Source of the DNA: Serinicoccus marinus DSM 15273
GTDB lineage: Bacteria > Actinomycetota > Actinomycetes > Actinomycetales > Dermatophilaceae
Direction of reading: 5' to 3'
Assembly: GCF_008386315.1 (NCBI RefSeq)
Contig: NZ_CP043808.1
Location: 1,736,001 to 1,800,000, forward strand
Length of the DNA stretch: 64,000 nt
The notes below the pieces were generated by a model that saw nothing but the letters and a program-made list of their open reading frames with translations, had not been told where the DNA came from and made no database searches. The position numbers were made by a program, and so were the translations under genes. Positions 7,944 through 19,334 of the stretch are shown piece after piece; the first letter of the stretch is position 1; every line of letters begins with the position of its first letter.

Positions 7944-8706
7944 ATGCCCGACCACGAGCTCCCGGCCAGCGTGCGCGTCGCCCTGTGGGCGACCGCCGCC
8001 TACGGGCCGGATCGACGTCTCCGGCGTGGCTCCTCGAGCGCTGCCGGACCTGGACCACGTCGAGGGTCTGGCTGAGCCGCTGGCGATGTGGCAGAGCCTC
8101 GGCGAGCGCGCCGTCCTCGTCGCCCTGCCCCGGCCCGGGGACCTCTCGGGTATGCCGTCCGCCACCGGCGACCTGCACGCCGCGGCCAGCGCCGCCCGGG
8201 AGTGCGTCTTCATCCCCGGCCTCGGGGGCGCGCTCGTGCCCGACTTCGAGCGGTTCGGCCCGGAGGGCGACCAGGGCTGGGCGGTCCGCTTCGAGCTGCA
8301 CGGGGCCGACCCCTACCCGACGCACCGGGTCGAGGCGCTGGACCTCGGCCAGCTCGAACTGTCGCTGCGCACCGAGCTCGCCGCGCACACGCAGACCCTC
8401 GCCGCCACCGGTGGTGCGCCCTTCGGTGCGGCCGCCGACCGCGCCCTGGACCGTCTCCGGGCCCTCGCCGACGCCGACCGTTGGGGCCTACCCCCCGGCC
8501 TGCCGGGTCGTGCGGAACGGCTCATCGGGCTGGCGGCGACCGTCCTGCGGCTCACCGAGGCCGGCCTGGACCCCGACCTGGAGTCGGTCGACCTCGCGAC
8601 CACCAGCGCACGGGGGCAGACCCTCCGCCGGCTGCACGCGCAGGCCGCGACCTCGCTCGCCGACGCGACCAACACCGCGGTGCTGCACCTCGCCGGTTGG
8701 CGCTGA
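7944..8706 (+). CDS. Conserved actinobacterial protein of unknown function, frameshifted near the 5' end
   Basis: I do not recognise a family. Reading from the ATG at 7944 gives MPDHELPASVRVALWATAAYG. The rest of the protein (RIDVSGVAPRALPDLDHVEGL and onward) is in the next frame and runs to 8706. Removing one base from the GGG at 8004-8006 joins them into 253 residues. The product is soluble, rich in Ala and Leu, has no Cys cluster or membrane segment and ends with a predicted helical region (ATVLRLTEAGLDPDL). A TACCAT box lies 7 nt before the ATG. The gene converges on the DUF326 gene. Confidence 0.6.
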
Positions 8707-8723
8707 GCCGGCGGGGCCCGGGC

Positions 8724-9110
8724 TCAGTCGGCAACGGCGAGCAGCGTCTCGCAGGCGTCCGCGCAGTCTCGGCAGGCCTGGGCGCACGCCGCGCAGTGGT
8801 CCATGTCGTGGCTGCCGCACTCGTCGGCGCACTCGCGGCAGACCGCGATGCAGGCCCGCACGACCTCCTCCCAGCTGTCACCGTTGGGGCCCGGCCGGGA
8901 CATGACGTCGGCGGCGGCCCGGCAGATCGAGGCGCACTGGTTGCACAGGTCGATGCAGCGCGCCATGCCGCCCGGGTCGTCGCCGTGCAGGCACGCGTCG
9001 GCGCACGTGGCGCAGGTCGAGGCGCACGCCGACGCCGCGTCGATCGCGGCCCGCAGCTGCGGCTGGTCGAAGGTGTCCCGCGAGGGGTGGCTGCTCAGGA
9101 TGTCGCTCAT
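8724..9110 (-). CDS. Cysteine-rich four-helix bundle protein (DUF326/Csp-like), probable copper binding
   Basis: The 128-residue protein carries 17 cysteines, mostly in C-x3-C and C-x2-C steps along four helices (for example CASTCATCADAC, CIDLCNQCASIC, CIAVCRECADEC and HCAACAQACRDCADAC). This layout matches the DUF326 family, which includes the copper storage proteins, where Cys side chains line the inside of a four-helix bundle and bind many Cu(I) ions. No signal peptide is visible, so storage would be cytosolic. It is monocistronic, with no copper regulator or ATPase nearby. Copper binding is inferred from the family. Confidence 0.88.
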   Translation of the reverse strand: MSDILSSHPSRDTFDQPQLRAAIDAASACASTCATCADACLHGDDPGGMARCIDLCNQCASICRAAADVMSRPGPNGDSWEEVVRACIAVCRECADECGSHDMDHCAACAQACRDCADACETLLAVAD

Positions 9111-9160
9111 GCCCCGACGGTATGCCCGGGCCTGGCCCTCCGCGCGCCGAAGCGGGATCC

Positions 9161-10408
9161 TCAGCCGAGCTCGGGCAGGTCGGGAGAGCGACCCTCCAGG
9201 ACCGCCCGGTAGACCTCGACCGTCCGCTGCGCCACGGTCGTCCAGGAGAACTGCTCGACCGCCCTGGCCCGACCGGCCTCGCCGCGCCGTTGCGCCTCCT
9301 GCGGGTCCGAGCACGCCTGCACCAGGGCGCGCCCCAGGTCGGCGACGAAAGCCTCCTCGTCGACCGGGGTGCCGGTGCCGTCCTGGACCTGCTCGATCGG
9401 CACCAGCCAGCCGGTCTCACCGTCCAGCACGACCTCCGGTATGCCGCCGGTCGCGGTCGCCACGACCGAGGCGCCGCAGGCCATCGCCTCGAGGTTGACG
9501 ATGCCGAGCGGCTCGTAGACCGAGGGACAGACGAAGACGGTCGCGTGCGACAGCACGGCGATGACCTTGTGCCGGGGCAGCATGTCGTCGATCCACACCA
9601 CCGGGGCCGCGCCCTCGCCGCGCTCGTCGCGCAGCTGGTCCACGAGCTCGATCACCTCGGCCTTGATCTCCTCGGTGTCGGGCGCGCCCGCGAGCAAGAC
9701 CACCTGGACGTCGTCGTCGAGCGCCCGCAGGGCCTTGAGCAGGAAGGGCAGACCCTTCTGCCGGGTGATCCGGCCCAGGAAGACCACGCTCCGGGCCTCC
9801 GGGTCGATCCCCTGCGAGCGCACGAAGTCCGCGGCCTGCTCGCTGGTGTCCCGCTGCCACAGCTCGGCGTCGATGCCGTTGTGCACGACGTGCACCGTGG
9901 CCGGGTCCACGTCCGGGTAGGCGGCCAGGATGTCCCGACGCATCCCTGCGGAGACGGCGATGATCCCGGCGGCACCCTCGTAGGAGACCTTCTCCGCCAT
10001 GGAGGAGACGGCATACCCCCCGCCGAGCTGCTCGGCCTTCCAGGGGCGCAGCGGCTCCAGGCTGTGCGCGCTGACGACGTGCGGGACCTCCGCGAGCGCA
10101 GCACCGAGGTGACCACCCATGTTGGCGTACCACGTGTGGCTGTGGACCAGGTCGGCTCCCCCGTCCGCGACGTCGCGGGCCATGAGGAGGTCGACCCCGA
10201 GGGTGCGCAGCGCCCCGTTGGCGTCGGCGAGGTCCTCGGGCACGGCATACCCCGTGGTGCCGGGCTCGTCGGCCGGCTCGTCGAACGCTCTGACCTGCAC
10301 CTCCACCCCGTTCAGGGCCCGCAGCGCGCGGGTCAGCTCCGCGACGTGCACGCCGGCGCCGCCGTAGACGTTGGGTGGGTACTCGCGGGTCAGGATGTCG
10401 ATGCGCAC
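9161..10408 (-). CDS. glgM: Glycosyltransferase GT4, alpha-maltose-1-phosphate synthase (GlgM; often named glycogen synthase)
   Basis: The 415-residue enzyme has the glycogen-synthase-like N-terminus (LTREYPPNVYGGAGVHVAELTRAL), the HSHTWYANMGG segment, VLFLGRITRQKG-type and CPSVYEPLGIVNLEAMACG motifs, with the E-x7-E nucleotide-sugar site. In actinomycetes the GT4 enzyme encoded next to glgC (Rv1212c in Mycobacterium) makes maltose-1-phosphate from ADP-glucose and glucose-1-phosphate for the GlgE glucan pathway, so I prefer that role to classical glycogen synthase; sequence alone cannot decide. The GTG start at 10408 has TACGTT 6 nt upstream, which suggests a leaderless mRNA. It is divergent from glgC. 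Confidence 0.9.
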   Translation of the reverse strand: MRIDILTREYPPNVYGGAGVHVAELTRALRALNGVEVQVRAFDEPADEPGTTGYAVPEDLADANGALRTLGVDLLMARDVADGGADLVHSHTWYANMGGHLGAALAEVPHVVSAHSLEPLRPWKAEQLGGGYAVSSMAEKVSYEGAAGIIAVSAGMRRDILAAYPDVDPATVHVVHNGIDAELWQRDTSEQAADFVRSQGIDPEARSVVFLGRITRQKGLPFLLKALRALDDDVQVVLLAGAPDTEEIKAEVIELVDQLRDERGEGAAPVVWIDDMLPRHKVIAVLSHATVFVCPSVYEPLGIVNLEAMACGASVVATATGGIPEVVLDGETGWLVPIEQVQDGTGTPVDEEAFVADLGRALVQACSDPQEAQRRGEAGRARAVEQFSWTTVAQRTVEVYRAVLEGRSPDLPELG

Positions 10409-10414
10409 GCTCCC

Positions 10415-10420
10415 AACGTA
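10415..10420 (-). promoter_or_regulatory. -10 box of a leaderless promoter (glgM)
   Basis: TACGTT sits 6 nt before the GTG start of glgM on the minus strand. Confidence 0.5.
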
Positions 10421-10460
10421 TCCGCTGCTCCCTCCCCTCGCCACAGGTTGACGGTGCGTC

Positions 10461-10466
10461 TAGGTT
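10461..10466 (+). promoter_or_regulatory. -10 box of a leaderless promoter (glgC)
   Basis: TAGGTT sits 6 nt before the ATG start of glgC, only 40 nt from the glgM box facing the other way. Confidence 0.55.
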
Positions 10467-10472
10467 GGTGCC

Positions 10473-11729
10473 ATGGCAGCGCAACGAGGCACACGGCTGA
10501 AGGTTCTCGCGATCGTCCTGGCCGGGGGGGAGGGCAAGCGGCTCATGCCGCTCACCGCCGACCGGGCCAAGCCGGCGGTCCCGTTCGGGGGGATCTACCG
10601 GCTCATCGACTTCGCCCTGTCCAACATCGTCAACTCCGGGTACCTCAAGGTGGTCGTGCTGACGCAGTACAAGTCGCACAGCCTGGACGCGCACGTCACC
10701 AAGACGTGGCGGATGTCGACCCTGCTGGGCAACTACGTGGCGCCGGTGCCCGCGCAGCAGCGGCTCGGCAAGAGCTGGTTCGCCGGGTCGGCGGACGCGA
10801 TCTACCAGAGCCTCAACCTCGTGCACGACGAGCGTCCCGACATCGTCGTCGTCGTCGGGGCGGACCACGTCTACCGCATGGACTTCGCCCAGATGGTGGA
10901 GCAGCACGTGGAGACCGGTGCGGCGTGCACGGTGGCGGCGATCCGGCAGCCGATCGGGCTGGCCGACCAGTTCGGGGTCATCGACGTCAAGCCGGAGGAC
11001 CCGAGGCAGATCCGCGAGTTCCTCGAGAAGCCGACCGACCCGCAGGGGCTGCCGGACGCCCCCGACGAGGTGCTGGCCTCCATGGGCAACTACGTCTTCA
11101 CCGCCGAGGCGTTGGAGGCGGCCGTGCGGGTGGACGCGCTGAACGAGGACTCCAAGCACGACATGGGCGGCGACATCGTCCCGGCCTTCGTCAAGAAGGG
11201 CGACGCCTGGGTCTACGACTTCAAGGACAACGAGATCGCCGGGGCCACCGACCGGGACCGCGGTTACTGGCGCGACGTCGGCACCATCGACTCCTACTAC
11301 GACGCGCACATGGACCTCGTGTCCGTGCACCCCGTCTTCAACCTCTACAACGACGCCTGGCCGATCTACACCAACTACGGCCCGCAGCCGCCGGCGAAGT
11401 TCGTGCACGGGTCCGGCGACCGGGTCGGGCACGCGCTAAACTCCGCGGTCTCCCCCGGGTGCGTGATCTCCGGGGCCACGGTCACCGACTCGGTGCTCTC
11501 GCCCGGCGTCATGGCCCACAGCTTCAGCCACGTCACCGGCTCGGTGCTCATGGACAAGGTCGGGATCGGCCGCTCCTGCCAGATCCACCGCGCGATCATC
11601 GACAAGGGTGTTCAGGTGCCCGCCGGGGTGCACATCGGTGTCGACCACGACCACGACCGGGAGCGCGGCTTCACGGTCACCGACTCCGGGCTCGTGGTCG
11701 TCGGCAAGGGGACCGTCGTCCCCGGGTAG
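10473..11729 (+). CDS. glgC: Glucose-1-phosphate adenylyltransferase
   Basis: The 418-residue enzyme makes ADP-glucose from ATP and glucose-1-phosphate, the committed step to glycogen and related glucans. The nucleotide-binding motif [18 protein letters not shown] is at residues 17-34, followed by [31 protein letters not shown] and the C-terminal left-handed beta-helix with hexapeptide repeats. Length is normal. The start is supported by a TANNNT box 6 nt upstream. It is divergent from glgM, which would consume its product, an arrangement also seen in mycobacteria. Its stop lies 6 nt from the convergent fabI stop. Confidence 0.97.
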   Translation: MAAQRGTRLKVLAIVLAGGEGKRLMPLTADRAKPAVPFGGIYRLIDFALSNIVNSGYLKVVVLTQYKSHSLDAHVTKTWRMSTLLGNYVAPVPAQQRLGKSWFAGSADAIYQSLNLVHDERPDIVVVVGADHVYRMDFAQMVEQHVETGAACTVAAIRQPIGLADQFGVIDVKPEDPRQIREFLEKPTDPQGLPDAPDEVLASMGNYVFTAEALEAAVRVDALNEDSKHDMGGDIVPAFVKKGDAWVYDFKDNEIAGATDRDRGYWRDVGTIDSYYDAHMDLVSVHPVFNLYNDAWPIYTNYGPQPPAKFVHGSGDRVGHALNSAVSPGCVISGATVTDSVLSPGVMAHSFSHVTGSVLMDKVGIGRSCQIHRAIIDKGVQVPAGVHIGVDHDHDRERGFTVTDSGLVVVGKGTVVPG

Positions 11730-11735
11730 CCCGCC

Positions 11736-12491
11736 TCAGAAACCGGTGGCGTGGAAGCCGCCGTCGACGTGCACGATCTCGCCGGTGGTCGCCGGGAACC
11801 AGTCGGACAGCAGCGCCACGCACGCCTGCGCCGCGGGCACCGGGTCCTTGACGTCCCACCCGAGCGGCGAGTGCTCGCTCCACCTCGCGAACTGGTCGAA
11901 CTCCGGGATCGACTTGGCCGCCGTGGTCGAGATCGGTCCGGCCGACACGAGGTTGGAGCGGATGCCTTTCGGTCCGAGGTCGCGGGCGAGGTACCGGCTC
12001 GTCGCCTCGAAGGCCGCCTTGGAGACTCCCATCCAGTCGTAGACGGGCCAGGCGTACTGCGCGTCGAAGGTCAGCCCGACGACGCTGCCGCCCGCACTCA
12101 TCCGCGGCAGCGCGGCCACCGCGAGAGCCTTGAGCGAGTAGGCGCTGACCTGCATCGCCGTCGCCACGTCCTCCCACTGCGCGCCGAGGAAGTCGAAGGC
12201 GCCCTGCGGGGCGAAGCCGATCGAGTGCAGCACCCCGTCGAGGTGGTCCACGTGCTCGCCGACCCGCTCGGCGAGGGTGTCCAGGTGCTCGGTGTTCTGC
12301 ACGTCCAGCTCGACGACCGGCGCCGGCTGCGGGAGCCGCCGGGCGATGGTCTGGGTGATCCGCATGGTCCGACCGAAGGAGGTCAGCACCACCTCGGCAC
12401 CCTGCTCCTGGGCCAGCCGGGCCACGTGGAAGGCGATGGAGGTGTCCATGAGGACACCGGTGATCAGGAGCTTCTTTCCCTCGAGGAGCAT
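11736..12491 (-). CDS. fabI: Enoyl-[acyl-carrier-protein] reductase (NADH), InhA/FabI type
   Basis: This 251-residue short-chain dehydrogenase reduces trans-2-enoyl-ACP in the last step of fatty acid elongation. GKKLLITGVLMDTSIAF at the N-terminus is the FabI/InhA variant of the NAD(P)-binding motif. The catalytic Tyr and Lys lie in YDWMGVSK, with the Tyr-x2-Met-x3-Lys spacing of InhA. The ending EIVHVDGGFHATGF is the usual C-terminus. It lies 88 bp downstream of fabG, as in the mabA-inhA operon. TAGAGT 7 nt before the ATG suggests it also has its own leaderless promoter. Confidence 0.95.
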   Translation of the reverse strand: MLLEGKKLLITGVLMDTSIAFHVARLAQEQGAEVVLTSFGRTMRITQTIARRLPQPAPVVELDVQNTEHLDTLAERVGEHVDHLDGVLHSIGFAPQGAFDFLGAQWEDVATAMQVSAYSLKALAVAALPRMSAGGSVVGLTFDAQYAWPVYDWMGVSKAAFEATSRYLARDLGPKGIRSNLVSAGPISTTAAKSIPEFDQFARWSEHSPLGWDVKDPVPAAQACVALLSDWFPATTGEIVHVDGGFHATGF

Positions 12492-12498
12492 GAGGGGA

Positions 12499-12504
12499 AC
12501 TCTA
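12499..12504 (-). promoter_or_regulatory. -10 box of a probable leaderless promoter (fabI)
   Basis: TAGAGT lies 7 nt before the fabI ATG on the minus strand, and no Shine-Dalgarno sequence is present between them. Confidence 0.45.
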
Positions 12505-12579
12505 GTCCGTCCTGACGCGGCGGCAGTCGCGACGCGCTGCGGCCCGGCCCACGATCACGCCCGGCCACGGACCCTCGCC

Positions 12580-14782
<2,203 letters not shown>

Positions 14783-14797
14783 GGCGACGGCAGCGAC

Positions 14798-16663
14798 TCA
14801 GGTGCGGAACTGCGTGCGGTGGAGCGCGGCATACAGCCCACCCTCGGCGAGCAGCTGCTCGTGGGTGCCCCGCTGCACCACCTGGCCGTCCTCCAGGACG
14901 AGGATGAGGTCGGCGTCCCGCACCGTGGACAGCCGGTGCGCGACGACGATCGAGGTGCGCCCGTGCAGCGCCTCGTCCAGCGCCCGCTGCACGGCGGCCT
15001 CCGACTCGCTGTCGAGGTGGGCGGTGGCCTCGTCGAGCACGACCACCGCGGGCGACTTGAGCAGCAGCCGGGCGATGGCGAGGCGCTGCTTCTCACCACC
15101 AGAGAGCCGGTGCCCGCGGTCCCCGACCACGGTGTCCAGCCCGTCCGGCAGCCGGCGCACGAGGTCGGCGATGCGGGCACCCTCCAGCGCGTGCCAGATC
15201 TGCGTCTCGGAGGCCTCCGGGCGGGCGTAGCGCAGGTTGGCGCGCACCGTGTCGTTGAACATGTGCGCCTCCTGGGTGACGACCCCCACCGTGTCCCGCA
15301 GCGAGTCGAAGGAGACCTCGCGCAGGTCCACGCCGCCGATGCGCACGCTGCCCGCGGTGGGGTCGTAGAGACGGGTGACCAGGGTGGTCAGGGTCGTCTT
15401 GCCCGCGCCGGAGGGTCCGACGAGGGCGACCATCGAGCCGGCGGGGATCGTCGCGTCGATCCCGCGGAGCACGGTATGCCCGTCGCCGTCGTGGGTCTCC
15501 GCCTCCGGCCGCTGCTCCAGCGAGGCGATCGAGACCTCCTCCGCCTCGGGGTAGGAGAAGGCGACGCCGGACAGCTCGATGCCGACCGGGCCGGCGGGGA
15601 TGGCGACGGGCTGCTCGGCCTCCTGCACCAGCGGGCGCAGGTCGAGGACCTCGAAGATCCGCTCGAAGCTGACCAGCGCGGTCATGATGTCCACCCGCAC
15701 GTTCGACAGCGACGTGAGCGGGCCGTACATCCGGGTGAGGAGCACGGACATCGCGACCAGGGTGCCGGTGGTCAGCTGGCCGGCGATGGTCATGAGCCCG
15801 CCGAGCCCGTAGACCAGCGCCGTCGCCAGCGCCGCCACGAGGCCGAGCGCCGCCATGAAGAAGACCCGGTTGACGGCGATCGACACGCCGGAGTCGCGCA
15901 CCCCGGCGGCGCGCTCGGCATACTCCTCGTCCTCGGTGGCCGGGCGGCCGAAGAGGCGCACCAGCAGCGCCCCCCCGACGTTGAAGCGCTCGGTCATCCG
16001 TGCCTGCATGTCTGCGTTGAGCGCCATCTGCCTGCGGGTGAGCGCGGAGAGGCGCGCGCCCATGAAGCGCGCCGGGACGAGGAAGATCGGCACGAGCAGC
16101 AGCGCGAGCAGCGTGATCTGCCAGCTCATCGAGAACAGCGCGACGAGGATGAGCGCGAGCTGCACCAGGCTGGAGACGAAGCCGGACAGGATCGAGGTGA
16201 AGGCCGTCTGCGCCCCGATGACGTCGCTGTTGAGCCGGGAGACGAGGGCGCCGGTCTGCGCGCGGGTGAAGAAGGCGATCGGCTGGCGCAGCACGTGCGC
16301 GAAGACCTCGCGGCGCAGGTTGTAGATCAGCCCCTCGCCGATCCGCGAGCCGAACCACCGGATGACCACCGTCACGACCGCCTCGACGACGGCGAGCCCG
16401 GCGACGAGCAACGCGAGCCGGACCACGACGTCGCGGTCCCCCACCTCGACACCCTGGTCGATGATCCGGCCCAGCAGCAGCGGGACGACCGTGACCAGGC
16501 CGCCGGCGAGCACGGTCAGCAGCAGGTAGACCACGATCCTGCCCAGGAACGGGCGGCCGTAGCCGGCGACGCGGCGTGCGGTGTCGCGGCCGATCCGGTG
16601 GTCCTTGACGGACTGGTCCTTGGCGAAGCTGCGGAAGGTGCCTCCGCGCAGGCCGACGGTCAT
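14798..16663 (-). CDS. ABC exporter, fused membrane and ATPase domains (type IV/ABCB-like)
   Basis: The 621-residue half-transporter has six membrane helices within residues 35-335 and an ATPase domain after about 365. Walker A is GPSGAGKTT, the signature LSGGEKQR and Walker B VVVLDEATAHLDSES, followed by VAHRLSTV. It would act as a homodimer to export lipids, drugs or peptides; no substrate is implied by the neighbours. It lies 24 bp downstream of the ABC-F gene on the same strand, and its stop converges on SURF1 with a 15-bp gap. The ATPase domain and length are normal for the family. Confidence 0.94.
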   Translation of the reverse strand: MTVGLRGGTFRSFAKDQSVKDHRIGRDTARRVAGYGRPFLGRIVVYLLLTVLAGGLVTVVPLLLGRIIDQGVEVGDRDVVVRLALLVAGLAVVEAVVTVVIRWFGSRIGEGLIYNLRREVFAHVLRQPIAFFTRAQTGALVSRLNSDVIGAQTAFTSILSGFVSSLVQLALILVALFSMSWQITLLALLLVPIFLVPARFMGARLSALTRRQMALNADMQARMTERFNVGGALLVRLFGRPATEDEEYAERAAGVRDSGVSIAVNRVFFMAALGLVAALATALVYGLGGLMTIAGQLTTGTLVAMSVLLTRMYGPLTSLSNVRVDIMTALVSFERIFEVLDLRPLVQEAEQPVAIPAGPVGIELSGVAFSYPEAEEVSIASLEQRPEAETHDGDGHTVLRGIDATIPAGSMVALVGPSGAGKTTLTTLVTRLYDPTAGSVRIGGVDLREVSFDSLRDTVGVVTQEAHMFNDTVRANLRYARPEASETQIWHALEGARIADLVRRLPDGLDTVVGDRGHRLSGGEKQRLAIARLLLKSPAVVVLDEATAHLDSESEAAVQRALDEALHGRTSIVVAHRLSTVRDADLILVLEDGQVVQRGTHEQLLAEGGLYAALHRTQFRT

Positions 16664-16687
16664 CGGTGGTGGTCTCCTGACCCGCCC

Positions 16688-18286
16688 TCAGGCCAGGGCG
16701 ATGAGTTCCTCGTAGTCGCGCCCCCAGAGGTCCTCCACCCCGTCCGGGAGCAGCAGGACCCGCTCCGGTTCGAGCGCCTGCACCGCGCCCTCGTCGTGAC
16801 TGACGAGGACCACGGCACCTTGGTAGGAACGCAGCGCGGCGAGGACCTCTTCCCGCGAGGCAGGGTCGAGGTTGTTGGTGGGCTCGTCCAGGAGCAGCAC
16901 GTTGGCGGCGGAGACGACGAGGATGGCCAGCGCGAGCCGGGTCTTCTCGCCGCCGGAGAGCACGCCGGCCGGCTTGTCGACGTCGTCGCCGGAGAAGAGG
17001 AAGGAGCCCAGGACCTTGCGGGTCTCGGTCTCGTCCAGGTCGGGCGCCGCCGACTTCATGTTCTCCAGCACCGTGCGCCGCACGTCGAGCGTCTCGTGCT
17101 CCTGGGCGTAGTAGCCGATCTTGAGCCCGTGCCCCGGCTCGACCGCCCCCGTGTCCGGGGCGTCGATGCCCGCCAGGAGCCGGAGCAGCGTGGTCTTGCC
17201 GGCGCCGTTGAGGCCCAGCACGACGACCTTGGAGCCGCGGTCGACGGCGAGGTCGACGTCGGTGAAGATCTCCAGGCTGCCGTAGGAGCGGGACAGGCTC
17301 TGCGCGGTGAGCGGGGTGCGGCCGCAGGAGGCCGGCGTCGGGAAGCGCAGCTTGGCGACCCGGTCGGCCTGCCGCTCCCCCTCGAGCCCGGCCATCATCC
17401 GCTCGGCGCGGCGCGCCATGTTCTGCGCCGCGACGGCCTTGGTGGCCTTGGCCCGCATCTTGTCCGCCTGCGCGAGCAGCGCGGCGGCCTTCTTCTCGGT
17501 GTTGGCGCGCTCCCGGTGCCGTCGCCGCTCGTCGGCCTCGCGCTGGGCGAGGTAGGCCTTCCAGCCCATGTTGTAGACGTCCATCACCTGTCGGTTGGCG
17601 TCGAGGTAGAAGACCTTGTTGACGACGGTCTCGATGAGCTCGACGTCGTGCGAGATCACCATGAGCCCGCCGGTGTGCGCCTTGAGGTGCTCGCGCAGCC
17701 AGACGACGGAGTCGGCGTCGAGGTGGTTCGTCGGCTCGTCGAGCAGCAGGGTGTCGGCGCCGGAGAAGAGGATGCGGGCCAGCTCGATACGCCGCCGCTG
17801 TCCGCCGGAGAGCGTGGCCAGCGGCTGCCCCAGGACCCGGTCCGGCAGCCCCAGGCTGCTCGCGATCGACGCCGCCTCGGACTCGGCGGCATACCCCCCG
17901 CGGGAGGTGAACTCGGCCTCGAGCCGGGTATACCGCGCCATCGCCCGGTCGCGTGCCTCCTCCTCGGCGCTGGCCATCGTCTCCTCGGCGGCGCGCAGCC
18001 CGCGGATGACCTCGTCCAGGCCGCGGGCCGACAGGATCCGGTCGCGCCCCAGCACCTCCAGGTCGCCGGTGCGTGGATCCTGCGGGAGGTAGCCGATCTC
18101 GCCGGTGCTCGTGATGGTGCCCGCGGCGGGCTGCCCCTCCCCCGAGAGCATCCGGGTCAGCGTCGTCTTGCCGGCGCCGTTGCGCCCGACCAGGCCGACG
18201 CGGTCCCCGGCCCCGACACGGAAGGTCACGTCCTCCATGAGGAGGCGGGAGCCGACACGGATCTCGACACCGGCGGCGCTGATCAC
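16688..18286 (-). CDS. ABC-F family ATPase, ribosome-associated
   Basis: The 532-residue protein has two ATPase domains and no membrane helices: GRNGAGKTT near residue 35 and GLNGAGKTT near 345, signatures LSGGQRRR and LSGGEKTR, and two LLLDEPTNHLD/NNLD Walker B motifs. A basic linker (RRHRERANTEKKAAALLAQ and beyond) joins them. ABC-F proteins bind the ribosomal E site and affect translation or antibiotic protection; nothing here marks a resistance subtype. The GTG start at 18286 has GGAG 6 nt upstream and gives VISAAGVEI. It heads an operon with the ABC exporter. A TAGACT box at 18393-18398 (minus) could be its promoter. Confidence 0.93.
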   Translation of the reverse strand: MISAAGVEIRVGSRLLMEDVTFRVGAGDRVGLVGRNGAGKTTLTRMLSGEGQPAAGTITSTGEIGYLPQDPRTGDLEVLGRDRILSARGLDEVIRGLRAAEETMASAEEEARDRAMARYTRLEAEFTSRGGYAAESEAASIASSLGLPDRVLGQPLATLSGGQRRRIELARILFSGADTLLLDEPTNHLDADSVVWLREHLKAHTGGLMVISHDVELIETVVNKVFYLDANRQVMDVYNMGWKAYLAQREADERRRHRERANTEKKAAALLAQADKMRAKATKAVAAQNMARRAERMMAGLEGERQADRVAKLRFPTPASCGRTPLTAQSLSRSYGSLEIFTDVDLAVDRGSKVVVLGLNGAGKTTLLRLLAGIDAPDTGAVEPGHGLKIGYYAQEHETLDVRRTVLENMKSAAPDLDETETRKVLGSFLFSGDDVDKPAGVLSGGEKTRLALAILVVSAANVLLLDEPTNNLDPASREEVLAALRSYQGAVVLVSHDEGAVQALEPERVLLLPDGVEDLWGRDYEELIALA

Positions 18287-18449
18287 GGGCACTCCTCCAC
18301 GGGCGGACGGCAGCACGACGACGGGCGCTGCAGGGAACGGGTCTGCGGCTCGCCCGGGTGCGTCGGCTACACCTCCGGGGCCGCATGGCTAGTCTACGCG
18401 CTAGGCGCCGGTCACCCGACCGGCACGCACCCACCGAGAGGCAGCACCG

Positions 18450-19334
18450 ATGACCTTCAGGGAGAACGCCAACATCGGCAGCGGCCGCGCGAGCCGCGGT
18501 GGTGGCGGCGGTGGCGGTGTCGCGGTCGGAGGTGGCCTCGGTGCCCTCGTCCTGGCGCTCGTCGTCATGCTCCTCGGCGGGGACCCGGGGCAGGTCCTGG
18601 GCGGCGGCCAGGAGCAGCAGGCCTCCCAGGCGGAGAACGTCGACCTCGCGGAGTGCCAGACGGGGGCGGACGCCAACGCCGACGTCGACTGCCGGATGCG
18701 GGCGACGATGGTCTCGCTCGAGGACTACTGGACCGCCGTCCTCCCGGACGCCGACCCGACGAACGCCATCCTCTTCTCCGGATCGGTGCAGACCCAGTGC
18801 GGCGGGGCCACCAGCGCGGTCGGCCCGTTCTACTGCCCGCTGGACCGACGCATCTACCTGGACACCAGCTTCTTCAACCAGCTCGAGGGCCAGCTCGGCG
18901 CGGACGGCGGCAACTTCAGCCAGATGTACGTCCTCGCGCACGAGTACGGCCACCACACCCAGAACTACACCGGCGCCCTGCAGTACTCCCAGCAGGACCC
19001 ACGTGGCCCGGAGTCCGGCGCGGTGCGCGTCGAGCTGCAGGCGGACTGCTTCGCGGGGGCGTGGGCCGGCAACGCCTCGCGGACCCAGGACGAGGAGGGC
19101 CAGCTGCTGCTGGAGGAGCTGAGCCGCGAGGACGTCGAGTCGGCGCTCTCGGCCGCCTCGGCCGTCGGGGACGACTCGATCCAGGAGCAGATGCAGGGAC
19201 AGGTCACCCCGCACACCTGGAGCCACGGCAGCTCGGAGCAGCGGATGGGCTGGTTCATGCGCGGCTACGAGTCCGGGGACGCCAACCAGTGCGACACCCT
19301 CAACGCCGGGAGCGTCGAGGACTACCAGGGGTGA
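18450..19334 (+). CDS. Neutral zinc metallopeptidase (YpfJ family, membrane-anchored)
   Basis: The 294-residue protein starts with a short polar N-terminus, a Gly-rich stretch and one membrane helix at about residues 27-43, and then an extracytoplasmic domain. The zincin motif HEYGHH is at residues 164-169 and a downstream ELQADCFAGAW supplies the third zinc ligand (Glu/Asp). Cys pairs (CGG, FYCP, QCDT) may form disulfides. It belongs to the putative neutral zinc metallopeptidase family (PF04228); the substrate is unknown. The ATG has GAGG 9 nt upstream. A TAGTCT box at 18390-18395 may be its promoter. Confidence 0.92.
   Translation: MTFRENANIGSGRASRGGGGGGGVAVGGGLGALVLALVVMLLGGDPGQVLGGGQEQQASQAENVDLAECQTGADANADVDCRMRATMVSLEDYWTAVLPDADPTNAILFSGSVQTQCGGATSAVGPFYCPLDRRIYLDTSFFNQLEGQLGADGGNFSQMYVLAHEYGHHTQNYTGALQYSQQDPRGPESGAVRVELQADCFAGAWAGNASRTQDEEGQLLLEELSREDVESALSAASAVGDDSIQEQMQGQVTPHTWSHGSSEQRMGWFMRGYESGDANQCDTLNAGSVEDYQG

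Noticed and set aside
9161..10408. Classical bacterial glycogen synthase GlgA (GT5)
   Set aside because: The N-terminus and acceptor motifs fit the GT4 enzyme paired with glgC in actinobacteria better than the KTGGL-type GT5 synthases.
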